DNA of 7,629 bases from Spirochaetia bacterium (GTDB lineage: Bacteria > Spirochaetota > Spirochaetia > Treponematales > Breznakiellaceae), in assembly GCA_026002025.1 (NCBI GenBank), contig BOAU01000090.1, forward strand, positions 1-7,629. Direction: 5' to 3'. A model generated the notes under the pieces. That model was not told the origin of the DNA. It was given only the letters and a program-made list of their open reading frames with translations, and made no database searches. Positions 1 through 5,754 of the stretch are shown in pieces; within the stretch, counting starts at the first letter, position 1, and every line of letters starts with the position of its first letter. The position numbers and the translations under genes are program-made.

Positions 1-256
1 TTCGCGCTTCCGGCAATTCCAATGGAACCACAAGCCGCCTACTGGCGGCACCACACGGACCCTCACGGACAGATTAACAGACGATCCTTATGATTTTCGC
101 CTTGGGAAGACATAAAAATTTATCAGAAAACCCAATTTAAGCCCGGTTGCCACCAAGTAATTCATAATTTTTCTGTGTCCATACTCTGTTACCGTCTTTG
201 TCCGTGTTGTCCGTGTGGTCAGTGGTTAAATTTGGAATTACTGCCGGAAGCGCGAA
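1..256. repeat. Imperfect long inverted repeat with 'CACGGAC' units
   Basis: The first 20 bases reappear as their reverse complement at 234-256, with three extra bases in the right copy. Further in, the left arm (CCACACGGAC at 51-60, then CTCACGGAC) matches the complement of 194-220, which reads TCCGTGTTGTCCGTGTGGTC. The units recur about every 9 bases. The left arm also carries an extra small perfect hairpin (GCCGCC at 34-39, GGCGGC at 44-49) that the right arm lacks. Between the arms are about 100 bases with no gene that I can support. Arrays of this type (TTAACCAC-GACCACACGGAC...) are, to my knowledge, scattered between genes in many environmental bacteria. The left arm starts at the window edge, so the element may extend further. 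Confidence 0.7.
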
Positions 257-314
257 AAAGTTGACAAGGGAGGGCCGAAGGGGCATAATAATGTTGGGGC
301 ATAGGGGGTTAGAC

Positions 315-671
315 ATGGGTGAAAAAACGAAGGTAATTACCAAGTCTTACCAAGAGGAGCGTATAAATAGTGTGTTTTCCAACATCACGGTAACTTTTGA
401 TAATCTCTATGCAACATGGAAACAAGAAACATCATTTGTATCATCGACAAAAATATTCAAGGATATAAATTACCAAAAGATAGTCGCGCTCGGGGAAAGT
501 GTTTTACCAACCCTCATACAAAAATTAAATGGCTCGTCCACATTCCTCTTTCCTGCACTGCATCAAATTACAGGCATTGACCCCATTCAACCAGAGCATG
601 TTGGTAATACCGCATTGATGACTGAGGATTGGAGACACTGGTGGGAAGAGAACAGACATCATTATGCCTGA
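315..671 (+). CDS. Small conserved helical protein of unknown function, first gene of a two-gene cassette
   Basis: This is a 118-aa soluble protein. The frame is open from 198, but its first part would be translated repeat DNA. The ATG at 315 has AGGGGG at 303-308, six bases upstream, so I chose it. Residues 28-45 (FDNLYATWKQETSFVSST) and 53-71 (YQKIVALGESVLPTLIQKL) lead into a tract with TG-D-P (86-90) and a Trp-rich end (W106, W109, W110). From memory this matches a widespread family of about 100 aa (W-E-T-SS...HPAYQ-I--MG...ALR-ITG--P) that often precedes a DUF7689-type gene, as here. No membrane segment, signal peptide or catalytic motif is visible. A HEAT-like helical fold is a guess. 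The last eight bases overlap the next gene, so the two are probably translated together. Function unknown. Confidence 0.7.
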   Translation: MGEKTKVITKSYQEERINSVFSNITVTFDNLYATWKQETSFVSSTKIFKDINYQKIVALGESVLPTLIQKLNGSSTFLFPALHQITGIDPIQPEHVGNTALMTEDWRHWWEENRHHYA

Positions 672-1134
672 TGTACCAAACGACCTCAAGAAAAGCTTCC
701 CGTATCTTACAACCCAAAACTGGGAGCGGACCAGCTGCCCGGATGAAGCCTATAACTGCATCGCTTGGGCATACGGGGCCAATAATAATTGGTTTTGGCC
801 GGATGAAGAAGGTACGTTTCTTGCAAACGGAAAACAAAGTCATTGGCCTGCGGGCGTACCTCGCGAAGAAAATATTGACGCTTTTAAGGCACTTTTCAAC
901 TCCATCGGCTACGTGAGCTGCCAAGACGGCTCAGTCGAACAAGGCTTTGAGAAAATTGTACTCTATGCAGATGGTGAAGAACCAACGCATGCAGCCCGTC
1001 AATTAGAAGATGGAAAGTGGACAAGCAAAATTGGGCATGACATGGATATCCAGCACGATGATCCATACTGCCTATGCGGACCGCGATACGGGAATGTTAC
1101 CGTATTTATGAAAAGGCAAAAGAGGACAGACTAG
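664..1134 (+). CDS. DUF7689-like protein with Cys/His papain-like pattern
   Basis: A 156-aa soluble protein. Recognisable blocks are YNCIAWAYG (residues 30-38), a Trp-rich WFWP (43-46), HWPAGVPRE (60-68), a helix ending in IGYVSC (81-86), FEKIVLYAD (95-103), THAARQ (108-113), WTSKIG (119-124) and DIQH (128-131). The order Cys32, His109, Asp128/His131 resembles cysteine-peptidase or transglutaminase-like folds, but no activity is established for this family as far as I know. The ATG overlaps the end of the upstream gene (ATGCCTGA), which suggests translational coupling. The nearest purine-rich stretch (GGGAAGAG at 643-650) lies 13 bases away, so initiation may depend on the upstream ribosome. 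No signal peptide is seen, so it is probably cytoplasmic. The pair recurs in other bacteria, from memory, so a joint function is likely but unknown. Confidence 0.7.
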   Translation: MPDVPNDLKKSFPYLTTQNWERTSCPDEAYNCIAWAYGANNNWFWPDEEGTFLANGKQSHWPAGVPREENIDAFKALFNSIGYVSCQDGSVEQGFEKIVLYADGEEPTHAARQLEDGKWTSKIGHDMDIQHDDPYCLCGPRYGNVTVFMKRQKRTD

Positions 1135-1264
1135 ATAGACTACCAAAGGACCGCATAAAAAGCGGGCGGTTTAAAGAGCGAACGTAATGAAGGTATACAT
1201 CCAGAGAATGCGCCCAAAAAGAATTATTTCCGCAAGGCAGGCAGATTCGGATGACAAGGAGGCA

Positions 1265-1286
1265 TGTGTATAAATTTTTATACACA
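1265..1286. promoter_or_regulatory. Perfect palindrome, arms TGTGTATAAA / TTTATACACA
   Basis: Ten-base arms match perfectly around a central TT. The palindrome is AT-rich, has no T run beyond it and lies far from any gene end, so it looks more like an operator for a dimeric regulator than a terminator. It sits about 145 bases upstream of the XRE start. Which protein binds it, if any, is unknown. Confidence 0.45.
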
Positions 1287-1339
1287 ACTTGGCATAATAG
1301 CCTTCAAAATAATCCCCTTTGTCCAAGAAAAGTTATCTA

Positions 1340-1419
1340 TTGGCTAATATCCTTATTTATATTTAATCTGAATGTTTATTCTTTCTTTGTCAAGCCATTA
1401 GCATAATAAATTAGCCAAA
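1340..1419. promoter_or_regulatory. Repeated TTGGCTAA / ATCCTT words, candidate operator of the XRE gene
   Basis: TTGGCTAA (1340-1347) is followed by ATCCTT (1349-1354). The reverse complement TTAGCCAA occurs at 1411-1418, followed by AAGGAT, which covers the XRE gene's own Shine-Dalgarno region. A partial copy, CATTAGC, lies at 1396-1402. Paired inverted words flanking a promoter are common at self-regulated XRE repressor genes. Binding by the neighbouring protein is inference. Confidence 0.3.
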
Positions 1420-1431
1420 AGGATAATTTTT

Positions 1432-1773
1432 ATGGACGAGCAGGATTTGCGCGCGGTTTTAAGCGTAAATATCAAAAAATACCGCAAGGGGCGCCGGATC
1501 ACCCAGGAAAAGCTGGCGGAACAGCTTGATATTTCTATCCCTTTTTTAAGTGATATTGAAAATGGGAAAAAATGGGTTTCGCCCCATACCTTGGTAAAAA
1601 TAGCCGATGTTTTTTGTATTGAAGCCTATGAACTGCTCAAGCCGGAAAGGGCCCTTCCGGATAAGGCGGTGGATATCATTGAAAAATATACCTCCGATGT
1701 CTATACCGTTTTTGGGCAATCCCTGGAGGAACTTCACCGGAAATATATTTCTGATTTAAACAGTCGGCATTAA
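1432..1773 (+). CDS. XRE-family helix-turn-helix transcriptional regulator
   Basis: A 113-aa cytoplasmic DNA-binding protein. Residues 9-70 form a Cro/CI-type HTH_3 domain: VNIKKYRKGRRITQEKLAEQ, the turn and recognition helix (LDISIPFLSDIENGKKW, 32-48), then helices with PHTLVKIADVF and EAYELLKP. The C-terminal part (about 75-113) is a short amphipathic tail, with no peptidase or ligand domain, so this is the minimal one-domain type. The ATG is preceded by AAAAGGA (1417-1423) at a normal distance. It stands alone between a long non-coding stretch and a hairpin at 1776-1812 that faces the convergent flavoprotein operon. Similar stand-alone regulators are, from memory, numerous in termite-gut treponemes. 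Targets are unknown; self-regulation through the repeated upstream words is possible. Confidence 0.88.
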   Translation: MDEQDLRAVLSVNIKKYRKGRRITQEKLAEQLDISIPFLSDIENGKKWVSPHTLVKIADVFCIEAYELLKPERALPDKAVDIIEKYTSDVYTVFGQSLEELHRKYISDLNSRH

Positions 1774-1775
1774 CG

Positions 1776-1812
1776 GACTTGTTCGACAACCCGGTTGGTT
1801 GCCAAACAAGTC
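1776..1812. terminator. Hairpin between convergent genes, probable bidirectional terminator
   Basis: GACTTGTT (1776-1783) pairs with AACAAGTC (1805-1812), and inside this CAACC (1787-1791) pairs with GGTTG (1797-1801) around a five-base loop. The stem starts three bases after the XRE stop on one strand and abuts the stop of the flavoprotein gene on the other. Neither side has a proper T run, so termination is inferred from position and stem length. Confidence 0.5.
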
Positions 1813-2429
1813 TAATGGATAAAATTCGTCCATTCCCGCTTGACCGGCTCGGGTGGGTGGAAGTCGCGCTTCCCCATGGTGATGGCCTTGAGGAGCCATG
1901 CCATGTTCCGGGCGCTTATCTCCAGGATCTGGATTCCTTCCCTGTCTTCCTTAAATTCCTCGGGATTGTTGCCGTGGATCACCTCCCAATAGACCGAGGG
2001 GGCAAGGACCACCTGGGCCAGGTTGAGGTAGTTGTTAAGCTGATGAAAGGTGCTGATACCCCCGGAGCGCCGCAGGGAGGCCGCCACCGCGCCGACCTTG
2101 TACTTCAAATTGACGCCAGGGAAAAAGAGCCGGTCCAGGAATGATTTGAAGGTCCCCGCGATGCCGCCGTAATACACCGGGGAGCCCAGGATGATGCCGT
2201 TGGCGTCGTTTACCTTTTCCCGGCACTGGTTCACGATATCATCGTCAAAAACGCACCGGCCCAGCTCCCGGCATTTGCCGCAGTCGATACACCCCCGGAT
2301 AACTTCGTGCCCCACGTGGATTATTTCGGTTAGGATCCCCTCTTTGTCCAGTTCCCCCTTCATGGCCTCAAGGCCGCTATTCACCACCCCGTCCTTGTGG
2401 GGGCTTCCGTTAAAGGCGATTACGTTCAT
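1812..2429 (-). CDS. Flavodoxin-fold NAD(P)H/FMN reductase, iron-sulfur flavoprotein-like
   Basis: A 205-aa cytoplasmic redox protein. The N-terminal strand and phosphate loop (MNVIAFNGSPHKDG, residues 1-14) bind the FMN phosphate. Residues 47-59 carry Cys47, Cys50, Cys53 and Cys59 (C-x2-C-x2-C-x5-C), the compact cluster motif of iron-sulfur flavoproteins, so a 4Fe-4S cluster beside FMN is likely. GSPVYYGGIAGTFKSFLDR (about 82-100) is the classic FMN-contacting loop of this family, and SVYWEVIHGNNPEE further on is also typical. Length is normal. AGGAGG (2438-2443) lies eight bases before the ATG, a strong ribosome site. It is the last gene of a minus-strand operon, 12 bases after an unknown gene whose stop lies next to this ribosome site. 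Members shuttle electrons or reduce quinones, oxygen or nitro compounds; the substrate here is unknown. Confidence 0.88.
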   Translation of the reverse strand: MNVIAFNGSPHKDGVVNSGLEAMKGELDKEGILTEIIHVGHEVIRGCIDCGKCRELGRCVFDDDIVNQCREKVNDANGIILGSPVYYGGIAGTFKSFLDRLFFPGVNLKYKVGAVAASLRRSGGISTFHQLNNYLNLAQVVLAPSVYWEVIHGNNPEEFKEDREGIQILEISARNMAWLLKAITMGKRDFHPPEPVKREWTNFIH

Positions 2430-2441
2430 ACCCTTTACCTC

Positions 2442-2996
2442 CTATTTTATTGTCAGTGCCGCCTGTTGTTTCTCTATATAGCAACTTACAGCGGTATTCA
2501 TGTTTGCCATACGCTGTTGTATGACAGCCTTTTCTATCATGTTAATTCCGGGAGTACGAAGAGAGTTACTAAGCCGGGTCCGGTGGGCGTTACAAGCCTG
2601 ATGAAAAGCGTCCTGTGGAAGACCATGCTTACGGTTTCTTGTAGTGGGATGGGTTTTTTCCGCTTCCTGGTAGGCCGAAGGGCGGCCAACAACATCAAGG
2701 GAACGCAGGGCATCTTCAAAGCTCTGAACGGCCTGGGTAAGGCTGTTGCGGGTAATGGTGTCCGCAATTTCACAGTAATGGAGTTCCTGTTGAAGAAAAG
2801 TTTCTTCTGCAAGAATTAAAATCTTGCAATCTGCTATTTTTTTGGCTTCCTGAAAAGCAGCAAAGGCTGAGGAAATGCCGCTTTCATAAGAAAGCCGCCC
2901 TTGATGTTCCCTACCATCGTCGGCAAGCATTTTACGGCCGGAATTTATACGGAAAACACCGGCAAAAATCTCATCGAGTAATCCAGTCTTTTCCAA
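2442..2996 (-). CDS. Unknown 184-aa protein, middle gene of the flavoprotein operon
   Basis: I do not recognise a named family. The protein is soluble, rich in Ala, Gln and charged residues, and mostly helical; residues about 42-105 (SSAFAAFQEAKKIADCK... to SFEDALRSLDVV) could pack as helical hairpins. A later part reads DAFHQACNAHRTRLSNSL and PGINMIEKAVIQQRMANMNT. Cys and His are scattered without a clear metal motif. The start is the TTG at 2996: the frame has a stop only seven codons upstream, and AGAGG (complement of 3003-3007) lies six bases before it. The gene therefore begins inside the last 26 bases of the upstream gene, a sign of coupled translation. Its TAG stop adjoins the ribosome site of the flavoprotein gene. 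I recall similar spirochaete hypothetical proteins but cannot confirm this here. Confidence 0.6.
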   Translation of the reverse strand: MEKTGLLDEIFAGVFRINSGRKMLADDGREHQGRLSYESGISSAFAAFQEAKKIADCKILILAEETFLQQELHYCEIADTITRNSLTQAVQSFEDALRSLDVVGRPSAYQEAEKTHPTTRNRKHGLPQDAFHQACNAHRTRLSNSLRTPGINMIEKAVIQQRMANMNTAVSCYIEKQQAALTIK

Positions 2997-3213
2997 ATTC
3001 GGCCTCTGCTTCGGCTAAGTTATAGCCGCCTTTTATAAGGAAGTCTGCTCCAAGGTGGCTTTTGGCAAATTCGGCCAGATAGGGGGGCATGGGGTATTGG
3101 TGCCTTAACAGCACATCGGCTTCGGCCTTTTTCCCGGCACTTTCAAGGGCAAGCACCCGCTCCATGAGGGCACATTCTTCATCCAGGGTCATTGTCTGCT
3201 GTGTCTGGGGCAT
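2971..3213 (-). CDS. Unknown 80-aa protein, first gene of the flavoprotein operon
   Basis: A small soluble protein of 80 residues with no membrane segment or signal peptide. The first half is a helix with TLDEECALMERVLALESAGK (about 8-27), followed by a second helical stretch, YPMPPYLAEFAKSHLG, and a C-terminal segment, FLIKGGYNLAEAEAEFGKDW. The ATG is preceded by GAGGAG (complement of 3220-3225) six bases away, a very good ribosome site, and a TATAAT-type promoter lies about 55 bases upstream. The 3' end overlaps the next gene by 26 bases. I do not recognise a named domain. The tight packing with the next gene argues that both are real and act together, perhaps as partners. Confidence 0.65.
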   Translation of the reverse strand: MPQTQQTMTLDEECALMERVLALESAGKKAEADVLLRHQYPMPPYLAEFAKSHLGADFLIKGGYNLAEAEAEFGKDWITR

Positions 3214-3269
3214 CTGATACTCCTCGAAACTTCGGCCTTAGGGCCTCGTTGGATATTCCTTACCTTTGA

Positions 3270-3299
3270 ATTATACCTACGACAACGAGATTTAGGCAA
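3270..3299 (-). promoter_or_regulatory. Promoter of the minus-strand three-gene operon
   Basis: Read on the minus strand, TTGCCT (complement of 3294-3299) is followed after 18 bases by a perfect TATAAT (complement of 3270-3275). Transcription would start near 3263, giving a leader of about 50 bases before the ATG at 3213. A seven-base inverted pair, CTCGTTG (3245-3251) and CAACGAG (3283-3289), brackets the -10 box and could be an operator. Confidence 0.5.
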
Positions 3300-3346
3300 G
3301 GGAAACAATTCAAAAAATTCTTTGCCTTTACTCTTCAATATTTTTA

Positions 3347-3375
3347 TTGACATTTGATTGTATTTCCGTTAACCT
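3347..3375 (+). promoter_or_regulatory. Candidate promoter of the biotin operon
   Basis: A perfect TTGACA -35 box (3347-3352) is followed after 17 bases by a weak -10 candidate, TAACCT (3370-3375). If used, the transcript would begin around 3381-3383, only a few bases before the birA ATG at 3386. The -10 lies inside the left half of the BirA-type palindrome, so bound repressor would block RNA polymerase directly. The weak -10 keeps confidence moderate. Confidence 0.4.
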
Positions 3376-3394
3376 CATTTTATTCATGGTTAAC
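3368..3394. promoter_or_regulatory. Probable BirA operator (GTTAACC-N13-GGTTAAC)
   Basis: Two perfect seven-base half sites, GTTAACC (3368-3374) and GGTTAAC (3388-3394), face each other across 13 bases. Known BirA operators in firmicutes and proteobacteria have the form TTGTTAACC or TTGTAAACC, then about 14-16 bases, then the inverted half. The match in half-site and position, directly at a birA gene encoding an N-terminal HTH, makes this a strong candidate, though the spacer is slightly short. The right half overlaps codons 1-3 of birA. Confidence 0.75.
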
Positions 3395-4402
3395 CAAAAA
3401 GGACTTTCCACCAGGGCCTTCATTCTCAGGGAACTCCGCAGAAATGAGGGCGCCCCGGTTTCCGGTGAAGCCCTGGCCCATGGGGCGGGGATTTCGCGGG
3501 TGGCGGTGTGGAAGGGGGTGCGGTCCCTTGTCGCGGCGGGATATTCCATAGTGAGTGAAGAAGCCGGTTACCGGCTTGCCGCCGCTGCCGAGGATTTTCT
3601 TTACCCCTGGGAATTCGGGGAAAAGGAAAGACTCTTTCAGCATTTTGTTTCCACCGACAGCACCATGGACCGCTCGCGGGAAGCGGCGGAGCAAGGGCTG
3701 GGCAGCGGCACGGTGATCACCGCGGAAACCCAGACCGCGGGCCGGGGCCGGAGCGGCAGGGCCTGGGCCTCAAAACCGGGGGGACTTTTTTTTACCATCC
3801 TGGAACGGCCCGACATGGCGGTGGCCGATTATGCCCAGGCGTCCATGGAGGCCCAGATCGCTGCGGCAAGAACAGTGGAAAGGCTCTGCGGAAAAAGGGC
3901 CGCTCTCCGCTGGCCCAACGATGTGTACATCAAGGGCAAAAAGATAGCCGGCATCCTTACGGAACTTTCAGGGGAAGGCGACCGGATACGGTGGATAAGC
4001 TGCGGGGTTGGGCTCAACATCAACAACCGCACAGCGGCGGATGCCACAAGCTGCGCCAAAATCGCGGGGCATGATCTTTCGCGCCGGGAAGGGCTCACGG
4101 TATTTCTCAATGAAGCGGAAAAGCTGCGTTCTTCCCTTGCCGCTTCTGACGCGGGCCGTCAAGAACTTGCGGCCCTCTGGAATTCCCTGGCAGAGGGAAT
4201 CGGCGCAGAGGTTTTGATAATCCCCGCGGAACACGGCAACAGTAAAACTGTGGGGGAAAACAGAATCCTGGGAAAAGGGATTTTCTCCGGTCTTGATCCG
4301 TCGGGCCGGTGCATAATTAAAACTAAAGCCGGTAAGGAAAGGGCGGCCGCGCCGCTTATGTATTCCCCCGGATCGGTATCACTCATTTTTAAAGGATTAT
4401 AA
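3386..4402 (+). CDS. birA: Bifunctional biotin-protein ligase / biotin operon repressor
   Basis: A 338-aa cytoplasmic enzyme. It makes biotinyl-5'-AMP from biotin and ATP and attaches biotin to a lysine of carboxylase carrier domains; with its HTH it also represses biotin genes. Residues 7-65 form the winged helix (STRAFILREL... GISRVAVWKGVRSL... GYRL). The catalytic core has the biotinyl-AMP loop GRGRSGR (119-125), RWPND (175-179), the lysine-bearing KKIAGILTE (about 185-193) and GVGLNIN. The C-terminal SH3-like domain (about 285-330) is present, so this is a full-length group II BirA. The frame is open back to a TTG at 3347, but that TTG is part of the -35-like box; the ATG at 3386 gives the normal N-terminus. 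It has no Shine-Dalgarno sequence, consistent with a leaderless mRNA. The stop lies one base before bioY. The operator over its start suggests autoregulation. Confidence 0.95.
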   Translation: MVNQKGLSTRAFILRELRRNEGAPVSGEALAHGAGISRVAVWKGVRSLVAAGYSIVSEEAGYRLAAAAEDFLYPWEFGEKERLFQHFVSTDSTMDRSREAAEQGLGSGTVITAETQTAGRGRSGRAWASKPGGLFFTILERPDMAVADYAQASMEAQIAAARTVERLCGKRAALRWPNDVYIKGKKIAGILTELSGEGDRIRWISCGVGLNINNRTAADATSCAKIAGHDLSRREGLTVFLNEAEKLRSSLAASDAGRQELAALWNSLAEGIGAEVLIIPAEHGNSKTVGENRILGKGIFSGLDPSGRCIIKTKAGKERAAAPLMYSPGSVSLIFKGL

Positions 4403-4403
4403 T

Positions 4404-4991
4404 ATGGAAGCAAAACAGAACGCCGTCTCGGTCTCAGCAAAAAGAAGGACCATCACAGGCATCACCCTGGCCGCCCTCTTCGGGGCCCTCATTGCAGCGG
4501 GGACCTTCATCGCCATCCCCCTGCCCTTTTCGCCGGTACCCATCGTACTGCAGAACCTCTTCGCCCTTCTCGCAGGGCTGATCCTCGGCCCATTCCTGGG
4601 GGCCGCCGCAGTGGGGCTCTACCTTATCGCCGGGATCATCGGCGCGCCGGTATTCGCCGGGGCCTCCGGGGGCATCGCCCGCATTATCGGCCCCACCGGG
4701 GGTTTCCTCTTCGGCTACATCCTTGCCGCCTTTACCGCCGGGCTCATTGCGGGCAGGCCCCGGCCCGGTGTCAAAACCCCTGTCTGGCGGATCATCATTG
4801 CGGCCCTTGCGGGGCTCCTCATCGTATATGTGCCGGGGGTCATCCGGCTCAAGTTTGCCCTTGACGCAGGCTGGGGCAAGGCCTTGGCTTCGGGCTTCAT
4901 CCCCTTTATCATCGGGGACGCCCTGAAGGGCGTTACGGCAATCATCATCGCCCCGCGCCTGCGCCGTGTTGCCGCGGACCAGCTTGGCTGA
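4404..4991 (+). CDS. bioY: BioY, biotin-binding S component of an ECF transporter
   Basis: A 195-aa inner-membrane protein with about six membrane helices (roughly 18-40, 45-65, 66-85, 95-117, 128-148, 160-185). It captures biotin at the outer face and is tipped across the membrane by the energy-coupling module. Family signatures are IPLPFSPVPIVLQNLFALLAG (38-58, the substrate-side loop), GLYLIAGIIGAPVFAG (71-86), GGIARIIGPTGGFLFGY (89-105) and GDALKG (171-176), whose Asp172 and Lys175 match the conserved Asp/Lys biotin-binding pair of BioY. AAAGGA (4391-4396) lies seven bases before the ATG, within the end of birA, so the two are translated in series. It is followed directly by ATPase and EcfT genes, making a self-contained BioMNY-type system. 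Confidence 0.95.
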   Translation: MEAKQNAVSVSAKRRTITGITLAALFGALIAAGTFIAIPLPFSPVPIVLQNLFALLAGLILGPFLGAAAVGLYLIAGIIGAPVFAGASGGIARIIGPTGGFLFGYILAAFTAGLIAGRPRPGVKTPVWRIIIAALAGLLIVYVPGVIRLKFALDAGWGKALASGFIPFIIGDALKGVTAIIIAPRLRRVAADQLG

Positions 4992-5754
4992 CAGTAATAC
5001 TGTGGAACTGCTTTTTTCCATACGGAACCTTTCGGTGGTGTTCCCCGGCAATATAAAAGCGCTTTCAAAAATAAACCTTGATATCCGCGCCGGGGAATGC
5101 CTCCTCCTTGCGGGTTCCAACGGTTCGGGGAAAACCATGCTGATGCGCTGCATCGCCGCTCTCCTTGATCCAAGCGAAGGGGAAATTTTCTTCCGCGGCC
5201 GTCCCCTGAACCAGACGGGAAAAATCCTGCGCCGGGAACTGGGGATCATTTTCCAGGATGCGGACGCCCAGATCCTGGGGGAAACCGTGGAAGAGGATAT
5301 CGCCTTTGGGCCGGAAAACCTGGGTCTTTCAAAAGCGGAAGTTGCGCAGCGCAGTACTTCAGCCCTGGAGGCTTTAGGCTTAACTGAAAAACGGGAAGCG
5401 CCGCCCCGGCAGCTTTCCGGCGGGGAGAAACGGCGGCTCGCCGTTGCGGGGGTCCTGGCCATGGGCTGCGATACGGTGATCATGGACGAGCCCTTTGCAA
5501 ACCTTGACTGGCCCGGGGTGGTCCAAACCCTGGAAATTATTCGGGACTTAAAAAACAGGGGCAAGACCCTGATCATCCTGACCCATGAACTTGAAAAAGT
5601 TCTCGCCTTTGCGGACCGTCTGGTGATTCTCCACCGGGGCATTATCCGCTGTGACGGAAAACCCGCGGAGGTCCTTGATCAGCTTGAAGGCGAATGGGGT
5701 GTGCGGGACCCCCGGAAAACCTATTCCGCCGTGGAGGACTGCTCTTGGCTGTGA
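4984..5754 (+). CDS. ecfA: ECF transporter ATPase (EcfA/BioM) for biotin
   Basis: A 256-aa cytoplasmic ABC ATPase that drives biotin uptake. From the TTG at 4984: Walker A GSNGSGKT (44-51); Q-loop FQDADAQ (90-96) with the EcfA-typical ETVEEDIAFGPENLGL (100-115); ABC signature LSGGEKRR (144-151); Walker B VIMDEP (165-170) with D-loop NLD; and switch His201 in ILTHE. All catalytic parts are intact. Only one ATPase gene is present, so it probably works as a homodimer, as in BioMNY systems. The start is uncertain: GTG at 4966, TTG at 4984 and GTG at 5002 are all in frame, and none has a strong ribosome site. I chose 4984 because it overlaps the bioY stop in the same TTGGCTG context as the ecfT start. 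The upstream frame must be translated for coupling. Confidence 0.93.
   Translation: MADSNTVELLFSIRNLSVVFPGNIKALSKINLDIRAGECLLLAGSNGSGKTMLMRCIAALLDPSEGEIFFRGRPLNQTGKILRRELGIIFQDADAQILGETVEEDIAFGPENLGLSKAEVAQRSTSALEALGLTEKREAPPRQLSGGEKRRLAVAGVLAMGCDTVIMDEPFANLDWPGVVQTLEIIRDLKNRGKTLIILTHELEKVLAFADRLVILHRGIIRCDGKPAEVLDQLEGEWGVRDPRKTYSAVEDCSWL
5733..5737 (+). promoter_or_regulatory. GGAGG ribosome site that fixes the ecfT start at a TTG
   Basis: GGAGG lies inside the last codons of ecfA, seven bases before TTG at 5745 but 13 bases before the alternative GTG at 5751. Spacing favours the TTG, giving a 10-base overlap between ecfA and ecfT. Confidence 0.6.

Larger units (their letters stand above)
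1135..1431. other. Non-coding stretch ahead of the XRE gene
   Basis: These 297 bases separate the DUF7689-like gene from the XRE regulator and contain no convincing reading frame. The composition becomes strongly AT-rich after about 1265. The stretch contains the 10-bp-arm palindrome at 1265-1286 and the repeated TTGGCTAA/ATCCTT words described separately. I see no clear terminator with a T run after 1134 and no well-matched -35/-10 pair, although several AT-rich blocks (for example CATAAT at 1402-1407) could act as a -10. Confidence 0.5.

Noticed and set aside
51..220. CRISPR array suggested by the repeated CACGGAC and GTCCGTG units
   Set aside because: The units are short with a 9-base period and face each other; there are no regular spacers and no cas genes.
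198..314. N-terminal extension of the first gene to the start at 198
   Set aside because: It would be translated repeat DNA (CACGGAC units read as SVLSVWSV); the ATG at 315 has a proper ribosome site.
1779..2144. Plus-strand frame opposite the flavoprotein gene
   Set aside because: It is a shadow of the flavoprotein gene, has no ribosome site and no recognisable protein features.
3214..3385. Riboswitch upstream of the biotin operon
   Set aside because: No structured conserved leader is visible; regulation is better explained by the BirA-type palindrome.
4434..5642. Long minus-strand open frame of 402 codons opposite bioY and ecfA
   Set aside because: The opposite strand encodes two clear families with all motifs; the antisense frame is low-complexity, rich in Arg, Gly, Pro and Ser, as expected from high GC codon bias.
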